From contig MKUP01000004.1 of the NCBI GenBank assembly GCA_001898625.1, forward strand, positions 1-64,000: a stretch of DNA of 64,000 bases. The letters are read 5' to 3'. Origin of the DNA: Burkholderiales bacterium 67-32. Its GTDB lineage: Bacteria; Pseudomonadota; Gammaproteobacteria; Burkholderiales; Burkholderiaceae_B. Below are positions 1-8,424 of this stretch, piece by piece. Every line of letters begins with the position of its first letter. Position 1 is the stretch's first letter. The notes below the pieces were generated by a model that saw only the letters and a program-made list of their open reading frames with translations, did no database searches and was not told where the DNA came from. The translations under genes and the position numbers were made by a program.

Positions 1-75
1 CCACTCGAACGCATCAACGAGGGATTCGACCTCATGAAGAGCGGCGAGTCGATACGATCCGTCGTGCTGTACTGA
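1..75 (+). CDS. Zinc-type alcohol dehydrogenase, C-terminal end only
   Basis: The last 24 codons of a gene entering from the left edge, ending with TGA at 73-75. The tail (INEGFDLMKSGESIRSV) matches the usual C-terminus of medium-chain, zinc-dependent alcohol dehydrogenases, where an 'INxxFDLMxxGxSIRxV' strand closes the catalytic domain. Catalytic residues lie outside the window, so substrate and class cannot be read. It converges on the TrmB-like regulator downstream. Confidence 0.6.
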   Translation, partial: PLERINEGFDLMKSGESIRSVVLY

Positions 76-91
76 CCTCCAAGAGGATCTA

Positions 92-115
92 CCGGCGTGC
101 CCCTGGGTACGCCGG
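92..115. terminator. Hairpin between convergent genes, possible terminator
   Basis: Seven-base arms CCGGCGT and ACGCCGG flank a ten-base loop in the 48-base gap between two convergent stop codons. There is no T-tract on the plus strand, so this is a weak candidate for a shared terminator. Confidence 0.3.
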
Positions 116-123
116 CAACCCCT

Positions 124-999
124 TCAAGACCCTTCCAGCACGTGCTTCTCCATGCCGGGCGGCCGGTATTTCTTGCGCAGCCTGGCCAGCCCCTTGCCGA
201 ACCTCCCTTCGATCTCGTCGCCCATGCTCGTCAGCATTTCCGCGAGATAGATTTCGTGCAGCAGCAGCGTCTGGACGACGTAGATGATGGAACGGTTGCG
301 CGCATAGGACGCACTGGGCGCCAGCCCCCGCGCCCACGTGGAAATCAGCACGCCGTCGAAATCGGTCGTCATCGTCAGCATCACGTCCGTCGCGCCGCGC
401 GACACGGTCGCATCGCCCTCATGAGGCAGGACCAGCATGTCCGGATGCCGCTTGAGGTCCTGGAGGCCGGTGCCGAACCCGACGATGATGACCTGCACGC
501 CGCGCTCGCAAGCCGCCTGCAGGTCCGGTAGCAGCGGCAAGATCAACGTCTCGGGCCCCTTGATCCAGATGCGCTGCGCGGCCGCCTGGATCAGATCCGT
601 CGTCTTCCGGTCGATCGCATCGGCGCCCTCGTAGAACCACATGAACGTATCGTTGTCCGGCTGCGCCAGCGCGGCCATTTCCCTGGCCGCGGACGCGCAC
701 AGCGCCTGCGTGGAATGGGCCAGGTTGCCGAAATAGTCCTCGGGGTCGAGCGGCGCGTACCGCACCGGCGATTCGTTGACCGCCTGGATGGCTCCCTTGG
801 CTTCGAGCGAACGCAGGACACCGTACGCATTGGCGCGCTGGAGTCCCGAGCGCTTGGCGATCTCATAAGCCGTGGCGGGATAGGAATTCGCCAGCGCGAG
901 GTAGGCGCGCGCCTCGTTCTCGTTGAATCCCAGGCGCTGCAAGGTCTGCTGGAGATCGTCGCGCGCACTGCGCGACTCGCGATCGGTGGTCTTGGGCAT
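124..999 (-). CDS. TrmB-like winged-helix transcriptional regulator
   Basis: About 291 residues. Residues 15-75 form a winged helix of the TrmB type (QRLGFNENEARAYLAL, then EIAKRSGLQRANAYGVLRSL). The rest resembles the TrmB-family phospholipase-D-like ligand domain (FMWFYEGADAIDRKTTDLI). Members sense small ligands and usually repress neighbouring operons. It is divergent from a PcaB-like lyase, and a perfect 10-base inverted repeat lies in the gap (1057-1084), so control of that operon and of itself is likely. No start has a good ribosome site; the ATG at 999 leaves a leader beyond the repeat, and an in-frame ATG at 1053 would add 18 residues. Confidence 0.75.
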   Translation of the reverse strand: MPKTTDRESRSARDDLQQTLQRLGFNENEARAYLALANSYPATAYEIAKRSGLQRANAYGVLRSLEAKGAIQAVNESPVRYAPLDPEDYFGNLAHSTQALCASAAREMAALAQPDNDTFMWFYEGADAIDRKTTDLIQAAAQRIWIKGPETLILPLLPDLQAACERGVQVIIVGFGTGLQDLKRHPDMLVLPHEGDATVSRGATDVMLTMTTDFDGVLISTWARGLAPSASYARNRSIIYVVQTLLLHEIYLAEMLTSMGDEIEGRFGKGLARLRKKYRPPGMEKHVLEGS

Positions 1000-1056
1000 G
1001 GACTTGACGTGGATGGCGGTTTTCCCGAGTTTACTGCACGGCGGCTTGCTCATTTT

Positions 1057-1084
1057 TTTAGTAGTATCTATTATTACTACTAAA
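1057..1084. promoter_or_regulatory. Perfect inverted repeat, likely TrmB-like regulator operator
   Basis: TTTAGTAGTA (1057-1066), an 8-base spacer, then TACTACTAAA (1075-1084). The arms are perfectly complementary and very AT-rich in a GC-rich background. The element sits between the divergent regulator and lyase genes and ends 24 bases before the lyase start. Position and symmetry suggest an operator; which protein binds it is inferred. Confidence 0.6.
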
Positions 1085-1108
1085 CAAGAGAAACGTGGAA
1101 ACACTCTC

Positions 1109-2410
1109 ATGCCCGCTTTCGATCAATTGTTTTCCCCCCATGCCACGGTGGCCTTCTTCGTCGAATACGAAAAAGCGCTGGCGCGGGCGCAGGCCGGGCG
1201 CGGGCTGATTCCCTCCTGGGCCGCCGAACGCATCGACCGGGACGCAACCATCGCGGCCGTGGATTTCGAATCGCTGGCGCGCGCAAGCGGACAGGTCGGC
1301 TTTCCCGTCGCGTCCTTCGTGCGCCAGTTGGCCGACGCCTGCGGCGAAGCCGGTGAATATCTCCACTGGGGGAGCACCACGCAGGACCTGCTCCTGAGCT
1401 CCCGCGCCCGGCAGATCAACACCGCCCTGCCCCGCCTGGAGCGCCTGCTTGCCCGTGTCCTGGAGCGTCTGGCCCAACTCGCGGCGCGGTACCGCGATAC
1501 CCCGATGGCGGGACGCGGTTTCGGCGGCCACGCCCTACCCATCACCTTCGGGTTGAAGCTGAGCCATTGGACAGTGCCGCTACTGCGCCATGCCGATCGC
1601 CTGCAAGCCCTGCTTGCCCGGCCGATCGACGGGGAACTGGCGGGCGCGATGGGTACCCTGGCGTCGATGGGCGCCGAGGCGCTGGCCGTGCAACGCGAAG
1701 TACTGGACCGCCTGGGGCTACCCGTGCCGCTGGCGTCCGCCTCCAGCGCGCGCGACGCGGTGGCCGAAGTCGTCCAGTTTCTCGCGCTGCTGACCGCCAG
1801 CCTGGCGAAGATCGCCCAGGACATCGCCCACCTGGCCTGGACCGAAATCGGCGAGCTGGCGGAGCCGACGGCCGGCACCGCCGGCATGTCCAGCACGCTG
1901 CCGCACAAGGCCAACCCCATCCTGTCCTGGCAGATCATGACCGGCGCCACGCTGGTACAGCGCAATGCCGACGCCATGATCGGCGCGGTCCGGCAGGAGC
2001 AGGAACGGTCCGGGCACGGATTCATCGAGGGCTGCGTCGTGCCCGAAGCCTTCATCGAGAGCCACGCCTGCCTGGAAAAGACGTTGGCGCTGCTCGATGG
2101 CCTGCGTGTCGATACCCGGCGGATGCGGCGCAACCTGGACGCCACCGGCGGCATGATCGTCGCCGAAGCCGTGCAGATGGCGCTGGCGCCCGCGCTGGGC
2201 CGGCTGCGCGCGCACGATCTGGTTCACCAGGCCTGCGCCGACTCGGTGAATCAGGACCGTCCCCTGCTCGATGCCCTGTTGGACATGCCCGCGATCCGCG
2301 ACACACTGCCCCGCGACACCGTGCGGCAGTTGCTGGATCCGTGCCGCTATCTCGGCGCCGCCGGCGCCATCGTCGATCAAGTCGTGCGACAGGTCGGAAC
2401 CCGCGCATGA
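1109..2410 (+). CDS. 3-carboxy-cis,cis-muconate cycloisomerase-like lyase (fumarase/aspartase superfamily)
   Basis: 433 residues, close to PcaB length. HWGSTTQD (87-94) and GTAGMSSTLPHKANP (256-270) are the superfamily's substrate-binding and signature loops. PcaB cycloisomerises 3-carboxymuconate to a muconolactone in the protocatechuate ortho pathway. Here no PcaGH ring-cleavage enzyme is nearby; the dioxygenase at 7221-8424 is the 4,5-cleaving type, so the true substrate may be a related unsaturated polycarboxylate. ATG at 1109 with GGAA upstream is chosen over longer readings because it follows the promoter repeat. It overlaps the next gene by ATGA. Family is sure; reaction less so. Confidence 0.8.
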   Translation: MPAFDQLFSPHATVAFFVEYEKALARAQAGRGLIPSWAAERIDRDATIAAVDFESLARASGQVGFPVASFVRQLADACGEAGEYLHWGSTTQDLLLSSRARQINTALPRLERLLARVLERLAQLAARYRDTPMAGRGFGGHALPITFGLKLSHWTVPLLRHADRLQALLARPIDGELAGAMGTLASMGAEALAVQREVLDRLGLPVPLASASSARDAVAEVVQFLALLTASLAKIAQDIAHLAWTEIGELAEPTAGTAGMSSTLPHKANPILSWQIMTGATLVQRNADAMIGAVRQEQERSGHGFIEGCVVPEAFIESHACLEKTLALLDGLRVDTRRMRRNLDATGGMIVAEAVQMALAPALGRLRAHDLVHQACADSVNQDRPLLDALLDMPAIRDTLPRDTVRQLLDPCRYLGAAGAIVDQVVRQVGTRA

Positions 2411-3300
2411 GCCACGCAATCCCGCCCTGCCTGGGTCCGCGTGCGACGGCGGCCGTCCCTTCCTGGCGCCCGCCCGCGGGATGCTGGGACACGCAGTTCC
2501 ATGTCCTCGGCCCCGAAAGCCGCCACCCCTATTCCCCCGACCGGCACTACACTCCGCCCGCCGCGCGACTGGAAGACTATTTCACGCTGCTTGATGCGCT
2601 GGGCCTGGAACGCGCCTTCGTGGTCCACGCCAACACCCAGGGTCCGCGCAACGACATCTACCTGGACGCCGTCGGCCAGGCGCCGGAACGCCTGCTGGCC
2701 GTCGTGCGCCTGGACCTAACCTGCACACCGGAAACCGTGCGCGATCTGCACCGGCGCGGCGCGCGCGGCGTCCGGTTCGCCTTCAATCCCCAGCACGGCG
2801 GCCGCTTCGATCCGTCGATCGTGCAGCACGTGCTGCGATGCATACGCCCTTGGCGGTGGTTCGTCCAACTCCACTTCGACGGTGCCCGGCTGCCGGAGCT
2901 CGAAGCATGGATAGCCGGCCTGGACGCACCGGTCCTCATCGATCACCTGGGCCGTGTCGCCATCGCCGACGGCCTGGACAGCGCCCCCCAGCGCGCGCTG
3001 CTCCGGCTCTCGCAGCAGCGCCACGTCTGGGTAAAGCTTTCCGGACTCGACCGGGTCTGCGCGCCGGGCGTCTCGTTCGACACCGCGATCCCCCTGATGC
3101 GGCGGCTGGCGGAGAACGCGCTGGACCGGCTCACCTGGGGCAGCGACTGGCCGCATACCGGTTATTTCGCGCCCGCGCACATGCCCGACGACGGCACGCT
3201 TTTCGAAACACTCATCCGCGCATTTCCGGCCCAGGACCGGATCGCCATTCTTCGAGACAACCCCGGCCGGCTGGCCGGATCATCAGGAGCACGAACATGA
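2407..3300 (+). CDS. Amidohydrolase-2 family lactone hydrolase, LigI-like
   Basis: 297 residues of a metal-dependent TIM-barrel hydrolase. DTQFHVLGP near residue 32 is the first-strand motif and SDWPHTGY near residue 245 supplies the late Asp; YTPPAARLEDY resembles the substrate loop of 2-pyrone-4,6-dicarboxylate hydrolase (LigI). LigI opens the pyrone made after 4,5-cleavage of protocatechuate, which fits LigA/LigB 5 kb downstream. It overlaps the PcaB-like gene and the next receptor gene by ATGA, so the three are translationally coupled. Related sugar-lactone hydrolases are an alternative. Confidence 0.75.
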   Translation: MSHAIPPCLGPRATAAVPSWRPPAGCWDTQFHVLGPESRHPYSPDRHYTPPAARLEDYFTLLDALGLERAFVVHANTQGPRNDIYLDAVGQAPERLLAVVRLDLTCTPETVRDLHRRGARGVRFAFNPQHGGRFDPSIVQHVLRCIRPWRWFVQLHFDGARLPELEAWIAGLDAPVLIDHLGRVAIADGLDSAPQRALLRLSQQRHVWVKLSGLDRVCAPGVSFDTAIPLMRRLAENALDRLTWGSDWPHTGYFAPAHMPDDGTLFETLIRAFPAQDRIAILRDNPGRLAGSSGART

Positions 3301-4286
3301 AGCATGGCCTGACCATCGGCCTGACCGTCCTTTTGTCGCTGGGGCTGATGGCCCGCGCCTCGCACGCGGCCGCCCCGGATCCGCTGAACGGTTTTCCCGG
3401 CAAGCCGATACGCATCGTCGTGCCTTTCGGCCCGGGCGGATTCAACGATGCGCTCGCCCGCGCCATCGCCGCGAAGCTGTCCAACGCCCTGTCGCAACCC
3501 GTCATCGTCGACAACCGGCCCGGCGGTGGAACCGTCATCGGTACGAACTTCGTGGCCAAGGCCCCGCCCGACGGCTATACATTGCTGCAGTTGCCGGGCG
3601 CGCACGCCATCAACGCCGTCGCGGTGGACAAGCTGCCTTATGACTCGTTGAACAGCTTCAGCTTCATCAGCATGGTCGCCACCTCGCCCTTCCTGCTGGT
3701 ATCCGGATCGGCGTTTCCCGCGAACTCCGTCTCCGACATCGTCCGCATGGCGCGGGAAAAGCCGGGCACCCTGTCCTATTCGTCATCCGGCACCGGCGGC
3801 AACGCCCACCTGATGGGAGAAATGCTCAAGAGCATGGCGAAGATCGACATCCTGCACGTGCCCTACAAAGGCGCCGGCCCCGCCATGAACGACGCCATCA
3901 GCGGCCAGGTCGACTTCACCTTCGCCACCTACGCGGGCGCGAGCGGCTCGATCAAGGCGGGACGCCTCAAGGCCCTGGCGGTCACGTCGAAGAAGCGCTG
4001 GGCCAAGCTGCCCCAGGTGCCGACCATCGCCGAAGCGGGATTTCCGAACTACGAGGCCGAAGGCTGGTGGGGCTACGCCGCACCCGCCAACACTCCCCGT
4101 CCCATCGTCGACAAGCTGAACGAAGCCATCCGCCAGGCCCTGGCCTCGCCCGACATCCAGGCCTACCTGACCTCGGAAGGCGTGGACACGGTAGGCTCGA
4201 CCCCCGAGGAATTCCGGACCTATCTCGCGAACGAAATCCGCACCTGGCGCCAACTGATCTCCCAGGCCGGCATCCGGCTGAACTAG
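3297..4286 (+). CDS. Bug-family tricarboxylate transporter receptor (TctC-like)
   Basis: 329 residues with a signal peptide (about 1-26, ending SHAAA). The mature protein has the Bug pattern: FPGKPIRIVVPFGPGG at the N-terminus, VIVDNRPGGGTVIG in the first lobe, and HVPYKGAGPAMNDAISGQVD in the hinge region. Bug proteins are periplasmic binding proteins for organic acids. No TctA/TctB membrane partner lies in the window, so the permease must be elsewhere or the protein acts as a sensor. Coupled to the LigI-like gene, it probably binds that operon's substrate. A strong hairpin follows it. Confidence 0.9.
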   Translation: MKHGLTIGLTVLLSLGLMARASHAAAPDPLNGFPGKPIRIVVPFGPGGFNDALARAIAAKLSNALSQPVIVDNRPGGGTVIGTNFVAKAPPDGYTLLQLPGAHAINAVAVDKLPYDSLNSFSFISMVATSPFLLVSGSAFPANSVSDIVRMAREKPGTLSYSSSGTGGNAHLMGEMLKSMAKIDILHVPYKGAGPAMNDAISGQVDFTFATYAGASGSIKAGRLKALAVTSKKRWAKLPQVPTIAEAGFPNYEAEGWWGYAAPANTPRPIVDKLNEAIRQALASPDIQAYLTSEGVDTVGSTPEEFRTYLANEIRTWRQLISQAGIRLN

Positions 4287-4287
4287 G

Positions 4288-4315
4288 CGACGGGCGGGAA
4301 AACCCCCGCCCGTCG
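4288..4315 (+). terminator. Strong stem-loop terminator after the first Bug gene
   Basis: Perfect 11-base arms CGACGGGCGGG (4288-4298) and CCCGCCCGTCG (4305-4315) with a six-base loop, followed by TTGTAT. It starts two bases after the stop codon and separates this operon from the Rieske gene. Confidence 0.65.
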
Positions 4316-4351
4316 TTGTATAGAACAATTCATCACCCCGCCGATAGAGTC
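4316..4351 (+). promoter_or_regulatory. Promoter/operator module shared with the ligA promoter
   Basis: TTGTATAGAACAATTCA (4316-4332) is followed by TAGAGTC at 4345-4351. The ligA promoter carries TAGAACAAT and TAGAGTC at exactly the same 24-base offset. The sequence reads as a weak -35 (AGAACA), 17 bases, and -10 (TAGAGT), overlapped by a site for the MarR regulator at 6538-7077. Binding is inferred; the sequence match is seen. Confidence 0.5.
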
Positions 4352-4403
4352 TCCCGCATCGAAACCGCCACGCCGTGGCGGCCCGGTTCAAGGAGATTCG
4401 TTC

Positions 4404-5459
4404 GTGGAGCACGTCGTTCGCAACGCCTGGTACGTACTGGGCTGGACCGCAGAAATCGGCAGCGGGCCCTTCGCCCGGCGGGTACTGGACGAGCCCGTCG
4501 TTGCCTTCCGGCAGCGCGACGGCCAGCTCGCCGCCCTGCTGGACCGCTGCGCGCACCGCCTCGTGCCGCTGTCGCTGGGCAGCGTGGTGGACGACACCCT
4601 GCAATGCGGCTATCACGGCCTGCGCTATGACGGTACCGGCGCCTGTGTACACGTCCCGGGCCAGGCAAACGTGCCGCCCGCGGCGCGGGTCCGCAGCTTT
4701 CCCATCACCGAACGATACGGCGCCGCCTGGATCTGGATGGGTGACGCGGAGCAGGCCGACCCGCAACGCATCCCCGTCATCGAACGCTATGGCTCGCCGG
4801 GCTGGACGGTCATCTGGGGCGCGCCCCAGCATCATCGCTCGCATTACCTGAACATCGTCGAGAACCTGCAGGACCCGGCCCACACGACCTACGTCCATCC
4901 GGGCACCATCGGCAATCCGGCATCGAGCGACATTGCTCCCATCATCGAGGAAAGCGAAGGCCACATCGTGACCTACCGCTGGACGCTCGACGCCGAACCG
5001 CCCCCCATCGACCGCAAGAACGCCAACTTCAGCGGGCTGGCCGACCGCTGCCAGTACTACCACTTCTTTCCGCCCTGCACCTCGCGCGTGGACGTGGTGA
5101 CGATGCAGGCCGGCCAGGAGCATACGGAAGCGAACATGGACCGCGGCCTGCGCGCGTTCAGCTACAAGTTCCTGACGCCCGAGACGGACACGGCCACGCA
5201 TTTCTTCTGGCTGCACGTGCGCAACTTCGGCGTGGGCGACCAGGAACTCGACCAGCGGCTGATGCGCGACATGGGCCGCACCTTCGAAGAGGACAACGTC
5301 ATCGTGTCCGCCATGCAGCGCGAACAGGATGCCACCGGCGTACGGCAACTGGCCTGGCTGCGCATCGACGCGGGCCCGAGCCGCGCCCGCCGCATGATCG
5401 AGAAGATGGCGGCCGCCGACGCCGCGGCCGCTGCCCCGGCGACCTCGACGGCGTCCTGA
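4404..5459 (+). CDS. Rieske non-haem iron oxygenase, VanA-like oxygenase component
   Basis: 351 residues. The Rieske [2Fe-2S] ligands are C49-x-H51 and C68-x2-H71; the mononuclear iron motif is D157-PA-H160-x4-H165. Single-component oxygenases of this size include vanillate O-demethylase and related aryl-ether demethylases, which need a separate ferredoxin reductase; none is seen here. GTG start at 4404 with AAGGAG at 4390-4395. The Bug gene 55 bases on is probably cotranscribed. With LigAB and PobA nearby, an aromatic acid feeding protocatechuate is a plausible substrate. Family sure, substrate unknown. Confidence 0.85.
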   Translation: MEHVVRNAWYVLGWTAEIGSGPFARRVLDEPVVAFRQRDGQLAALLDRCAHRLVPLSLGSVVDDTLQCGYHGLRYDGTGACVHVPGQANVPPAARVRSFPITERYGAAWIWMGDAEQADPQRIPVIERYGSPGWTVIWGAPQHHRSHYLNIVENLQDPAHTTYVHPGTIGNPASSDIAPIIEESEGHIVTYRWTLDAEPPPIDRKNANFSGLADRCQYYHFFPPCTSRVDVVTMQAGQEHTEANMDRGLRAFSYKFLTPETDTATHFFWLHVRNFGVGDQELDQRLMRDMGRTFEEDNVIVSAMQREQDATGVRQLAWLRIDAGPSRARRMIEKMAAADAAAAAPATSTAS

Positions 5460-5514
5460 CGCCTGCCGATTCCCTGCCCATCCACCCGCTTGCGTGCCGC
5501 CCAAGGAGGCCACC

Positions 5515-6519
5515 ATGTCCCACCGTCCGCACCTTCGTTTCCATCACGCCTCGTCGTTGCTGGCCGGCCTGGCGCTCGCCCTGGCGGCGACGCACGCCTG
5601 TGCCGGCGCCGCCGACGCCTACCCCAACAAGCCCATCCGCCTCGTCGTTCCCTTCACGCCCGGCGGCCTGACCGACAAGCTGGCGCGCAGCGTGGCGCAC
5701 GACCTGCAGGAAGCCTGGCAGCAGCCGGTCATCGTGGAAAACAAACCCGGCGCGGGCGGCACCATCGGCGCCGACCTGGTGGCCCAGGCGCCCGCCGACG
5801 GCTACACGATCCTGCTGGGCACCCATGCGACCCACGCCATCAACGTCACCCTGCTTGCCAACCTGCCCTATGACGCGGTGCGCGACTTCGAACCCGTCAG
5901 CCTGCTGGCGACGGTGCCCAACGTGCTCCTGGTGCATCCCTCGGTGCCGGCCCACAGCGTGCAGGAACTGATACAGCTCGCCAAGCGCAAGCCCGGCTCG
6001 CTCAACTTCGTCTCGCAGGGCATCGGCACCTCGGGCCACATGTCGGGCGATCTGTTCAAGTCGCTGGCGGGCATCGACATGGTCCACATTCCCGCACGCG
6101 GTCCGGCGCAGGCCGTCAGCGACGTCATGGGCGGCCATGCCGACATCCTGTTCGACTCGGTCGCCATCGGCATGCCCATCGTGCGCTCCGGCAAGCTGCG
6201 GGCGCTGGCCGTGACCAGCCGCGAGCGCTCGCCCGCCGCGCCCGAACTGCCGACCATGATCGAGGCCGGCGTCCCCGGCTACGAGATCGTGCTGTGGTTC
6301 TCGGTGTTCGCGCCCAAGGGCACGCCGGCCGACATCGTGCTCAAGCTGAACCACGAGATCGCGCGCGCCATGGGCAAGCCTTCGACCCGGGCCGCGTTCG
6401 TGCAGGAGGGGCTGACGGTCTCGGCGTCCTCGCCGGAGCAACTGGGCCAGTTCCAGCAAGCGGAAATCACGAAATGGGCGCGCCTGATCAAGGCCTCGGG
6501 CGCCACGTCGAACAACTGA
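5515..6519 (+). CDS. Bug-family tricarboxylate transporter receptor
   Basis: 334 residues with a signal peptide (about 1-34). Bug motifs: YPNKPIRLVVPFTPGG, VIVENKPGAGGTIGADLVAQ and a GTSGHMSGDLFKSLAGIDMVHIP segment. AAGGAGG at 5503-5509 fixes the ATG at 5515. It follows the Rieske gene by 55 bases, so it likely captures the aromatic acid that enzyme attacks. No membrane component is present. It converges on the MarR gene 18 bases away. Confidence 0.9.
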   Translation: MSHRPHLRFHHASSLLAGLALALAATHACAGAADAYPNKPIRLVVPFTPGGLTDKLARSVAHDLQEAWQQPVIVENKPGAGGTIGADLVAQAPADGYTILLGTHATHAINVTLLANLPYDAVRDFEPVSLLATVPNVLLVHPSVPAHSVQELIQLAKRKPGSLNFVSQGIGTSGHMSGDLFKSLAGIDMVHIPARGPAQAVSDVMGGHADILFDSVAIGMPIVRSGKLRALAVTSRERSPAAPELPTMIEAGVPGYEIVLWFSVFAPKGTPADIVLKLNHEIARAMGKPSTRAAFVQEGLTVSASSPEQLGQFQQAEITKWARLIKASGATSNN

Positions 6520-6537
6520 CCGGCCGGCGCGGGCGGC

Positions 6538-7077
6538 CTACCAGACGCCCGCCAGGTCCGGCTTCGACGAGGTCCACTGGCGGCTGCCGCCGTTCCGGCG
6601 ATCGGCCTTTTCCTTCAGCGGGTAGTCCTGGTTGAGCTGTTCGGCCGTGTGGGTCAGGACATTCAGCATGTCGTCGAGCTCCCTGATCCTTTCCGGCCCC
6701 AGCGCTTGCAGGACGCGGCCGTTGATGTCGGCGGTGATGGGAAACAGCTCGGCGTGCAGGGCCCTGCCCTTGTCAGTCAGCTCGATGGCCACGCGGTGCC
6801 GGTCGCTGCTGCGGCCGACCCGCGACACCAGCCCCTTGGCGACGAGGTCGCTGATGGCGCGGGACACGAGGGGCCGGTCGGTATGCGCGTGTTCGGCCAG
6901 TTCGGAAGGCGCCAGCGTGCCGTAGTCGGCCAGCATCGCGATCAGGCGCCATTCCCGCCGGCTGATGCCGTAGCGGCCTTCGCACAAGCGGATCACCAGC
7001 GCCCCGCTGACCGACAGCAGCCTCGCGATCCGGTAGTTCAGGAGTTCCTCGCAATTTGCGGGCTGCTCGAAGGACAT
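6538..7077 (-). CDS. MarR-family transcriptional regulator
   Basis: 179 residues. The winged helix spans about residues 38-105 with SRREWRLIAML, LAPSELAEHAHTDRPLVSRA and the wing RSSDRHRVAIELTDKG. MarR proteins are usually repressors released by phenolic ligands. AGGAG precedes the ATG. It is divergent from ligA, whose promoter holds a 17-base palindrome, and the same core lies before the Rieske gene, so it may control both. The C-terminal 20 residues are a non-conserved basic tail. Confidence 0.85.
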   Translation of the reverse strand: MSFEQPANCEELLNYRIARLLSVSGALVIRLCEGRYGISRREWRLIAMLADYGTLAPSELAEHAHTDRPLVSRAISDLVAKGLVSRVGRSSDRHRVAIELTDKGRALHAELFPITADINGRVLQALGPERIRELDDMLNVLTHTAEQLNQDYPLKEKADRRNGGSRQWTSSKPDLAGVW

Positions 7078-7100
7078 GGCTGCTCCTGTGCCGACGGCGG

Positions 7101-7136
7101 TTGATTAGAACAATCAAGGACATGAAAGCTAGAGTC
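7101..7136. promoter_or_regulatory. MarR-type palindrome and promoter of ligA
   Basis: TTGATT (7101-7106), AGAAC, AATCAA (7112-7117) form a perfect inverted repeat, followed by TAGAGTC at 7130-7136. It lies midway between the divergent MarR and ligA genes. The TAGAACAAT-N15-TAGAGTC arrangement repeats at 4321-4351. Confidence 0.6.
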
Positions 7137-7220
7137 ATTCTCCATAAAAAGCCCAGCAGCCGCAACGCCGCACGCCGGCGCGGCACTGGTCGTTTTCCCT
7201 CTACCCAAGGAGCACTGCCC

Positions 7221-7583
7221 ATGGCACTTCCCCAACGCGACCGGACACGGCCGATCGCCGACTCGCACGTCTTCGACCTGCGGCTTTCATGGAAGGGATA
7301 CCGCATCAACAAGCTCTGCAACTCGCTCAGCGAGGCCGCCAACCGCGACGCCTACCGGGCGGACGAAGAGGCCTACATGACCCGCTTCGGCCTGTCCGAC
7401 GACCAGAAGGCGCTGGTACGCGCGCGCGATTTCACCGGCCTGCTCGACGCCGGCGCCAACATCTATTTCCTGCTCAAGCTGGGCGTGGTCACCGGCAACG
7501 GCCTCTACGTCATGGGCGCGCGGATGCGCGGAGAAAGCTACGAGGCCTTCCTGGCCACCCGCAACGACAAGGGAGCGGTCTGA
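7221..7583 (+). CDS. ligA: Protocatechuate 4,5-dioxygenase alpha subunit
   Basis: 120 residues with the LigA pattern: YRINKLCNSLSEAANRDAY near residue 29, EEAYMTRFGLSDDQKALVRARD, and GANIYFLLKLG. LigA is the small helical subunit that caps the LigB active site in the ring-cleaving enzyme converting protocatechuate to 4-carboxy-2-hydroxymuconate semialdehyde. AAGGAG at 7207-7212 selects the ATG at 7221. The next gene follows with one base between stop and start. Close paralogues cleave gallate or other catechols, so substrate is likely rather than proven. Confidence 0.88.
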   Translation: MALPQRDRTRPIADSHVFDLRLSWKGYRINKLCNSLSEAANRDAYRADEEAYMTRFGLSDDQKALVRARDFTGLLDAGANIYFLLKLGVVTGNGLYVMGARMRGESYEAFLATRNDKGAV

Positions 7584-7584
7584 C

Positions 7585-8424
7585 ATGGGACGCATCATCG
7601 CAGGCATAGGCACCTCTCACGTGCCCTCCATCGGCGCGGCCTACGACCGCGGCAAGCAGGCCACGCCGGCCTGGCGCCCCTTGTTCGACGCCTATGTCCC
7701 AGTGCGCGAATGGCTGGAGGAACTCAAGCCCGACGTGGCCATCATGGTCTACAACGACCACGGCGCCGACTTTTTCTTCGACAAGTATCCGACCTTCGCC
7801 GTGGGCGCGTCCGACCGCTACGACATCGCCGACGAAGGCTTCGGCGTGCGCCCGCTGCCGCCCATAGACGGCCACCTGGAATTTTCGCAGCACCTGTGCG
7901 AATCGCTGGTCTACGACGAGTTCGACCTGACGGTGTGCCAGGAAATGCGGGTCGAGCACGGCTTCCTCGTGCCCATGCACCTGTGCTTCGACCACACGCC
8001 CGGGTGGAACGTCGCGGCCGTGCCCCTCGCCGTCAACGTGTTGCAGCACCCGCTGCCCACCGCGCGCCGGTGCTACCGGCTGGGCCAGGCCATACGGCGG
8101 GCCGTCGAGTCCTACCCCGCCGATCTGCGTGTCGTCGTCCTGGGCACCGGCGGCATGTCCCATCAACTGACGGGCCCCCACTTCGGCAAGATGGACAAGG
8201 ACTGGGACCAGGACTTCCTGGACCAGATCGAACACGACCCCGACAGCCTGTGCGAGCTGACGCACCAGACGCTGATGGAACGCTACGGCGCCGAAGGCAT
8301 CGAGCTGATCATGTGGCTGGTCATGCGCGGCGCGCTGTCCGGCCGAGCGCGGCGCGTCCATCGCCACTACTACGCCCCCATGACCACCGGGATGGGCTTG
8401 ATCACGCTGGAGGAGCCGGTATGA
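7585..8424 (+). CDS. ligB: Protocatechuate 4,5-dioxygenase beta subunit (extradiol, class III)
   Basis: 279 residues of a LigB-type extradiol dioxygenase. H12 ([11 protein letters not shown]) and H59 ([11 protein letters not shown]) are the two histidine ligands of the active-site Fe(II); the [13 protein letters not shown] segment and C-terminal helix also match. With LigA it performs 4,5-cleavage of protocatechuate, the product of PobA downstream. It overlaps pobA by ATGA, giving a ligA-ligB-pobA operon from 4-hydroxybenzoate to the ring-cleavage product. The dehydrogenase (LigC) and hydratase (LigJ) of the classical pathway are not in the window. Confidence 0.9.
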   Translation: MGRIIAGIGTSHVPSIGAAYDRGKQATPAWRPLFDAYVPVREWLEELKPDVAIMVYNDHGADFFFDKYPTFAVGASDRYDIADEGFGVRPLPPIDGHLEFSQHLCESLVYDEFDLTVCQEMRVEHGFLVPMHLCFDHTPGWNVAAVPLAVNVLQHPLPTARRCYRLGQAIRRAVESYPADLRVVVLGTGGMSHQLTGPHFGKMDKDWDQDFLDQIEHDPDSLCELTHQTLMERYGAEGIELIMWLVMRGALSGRARRVHRHYYAPMTTGMGLITLEEPV

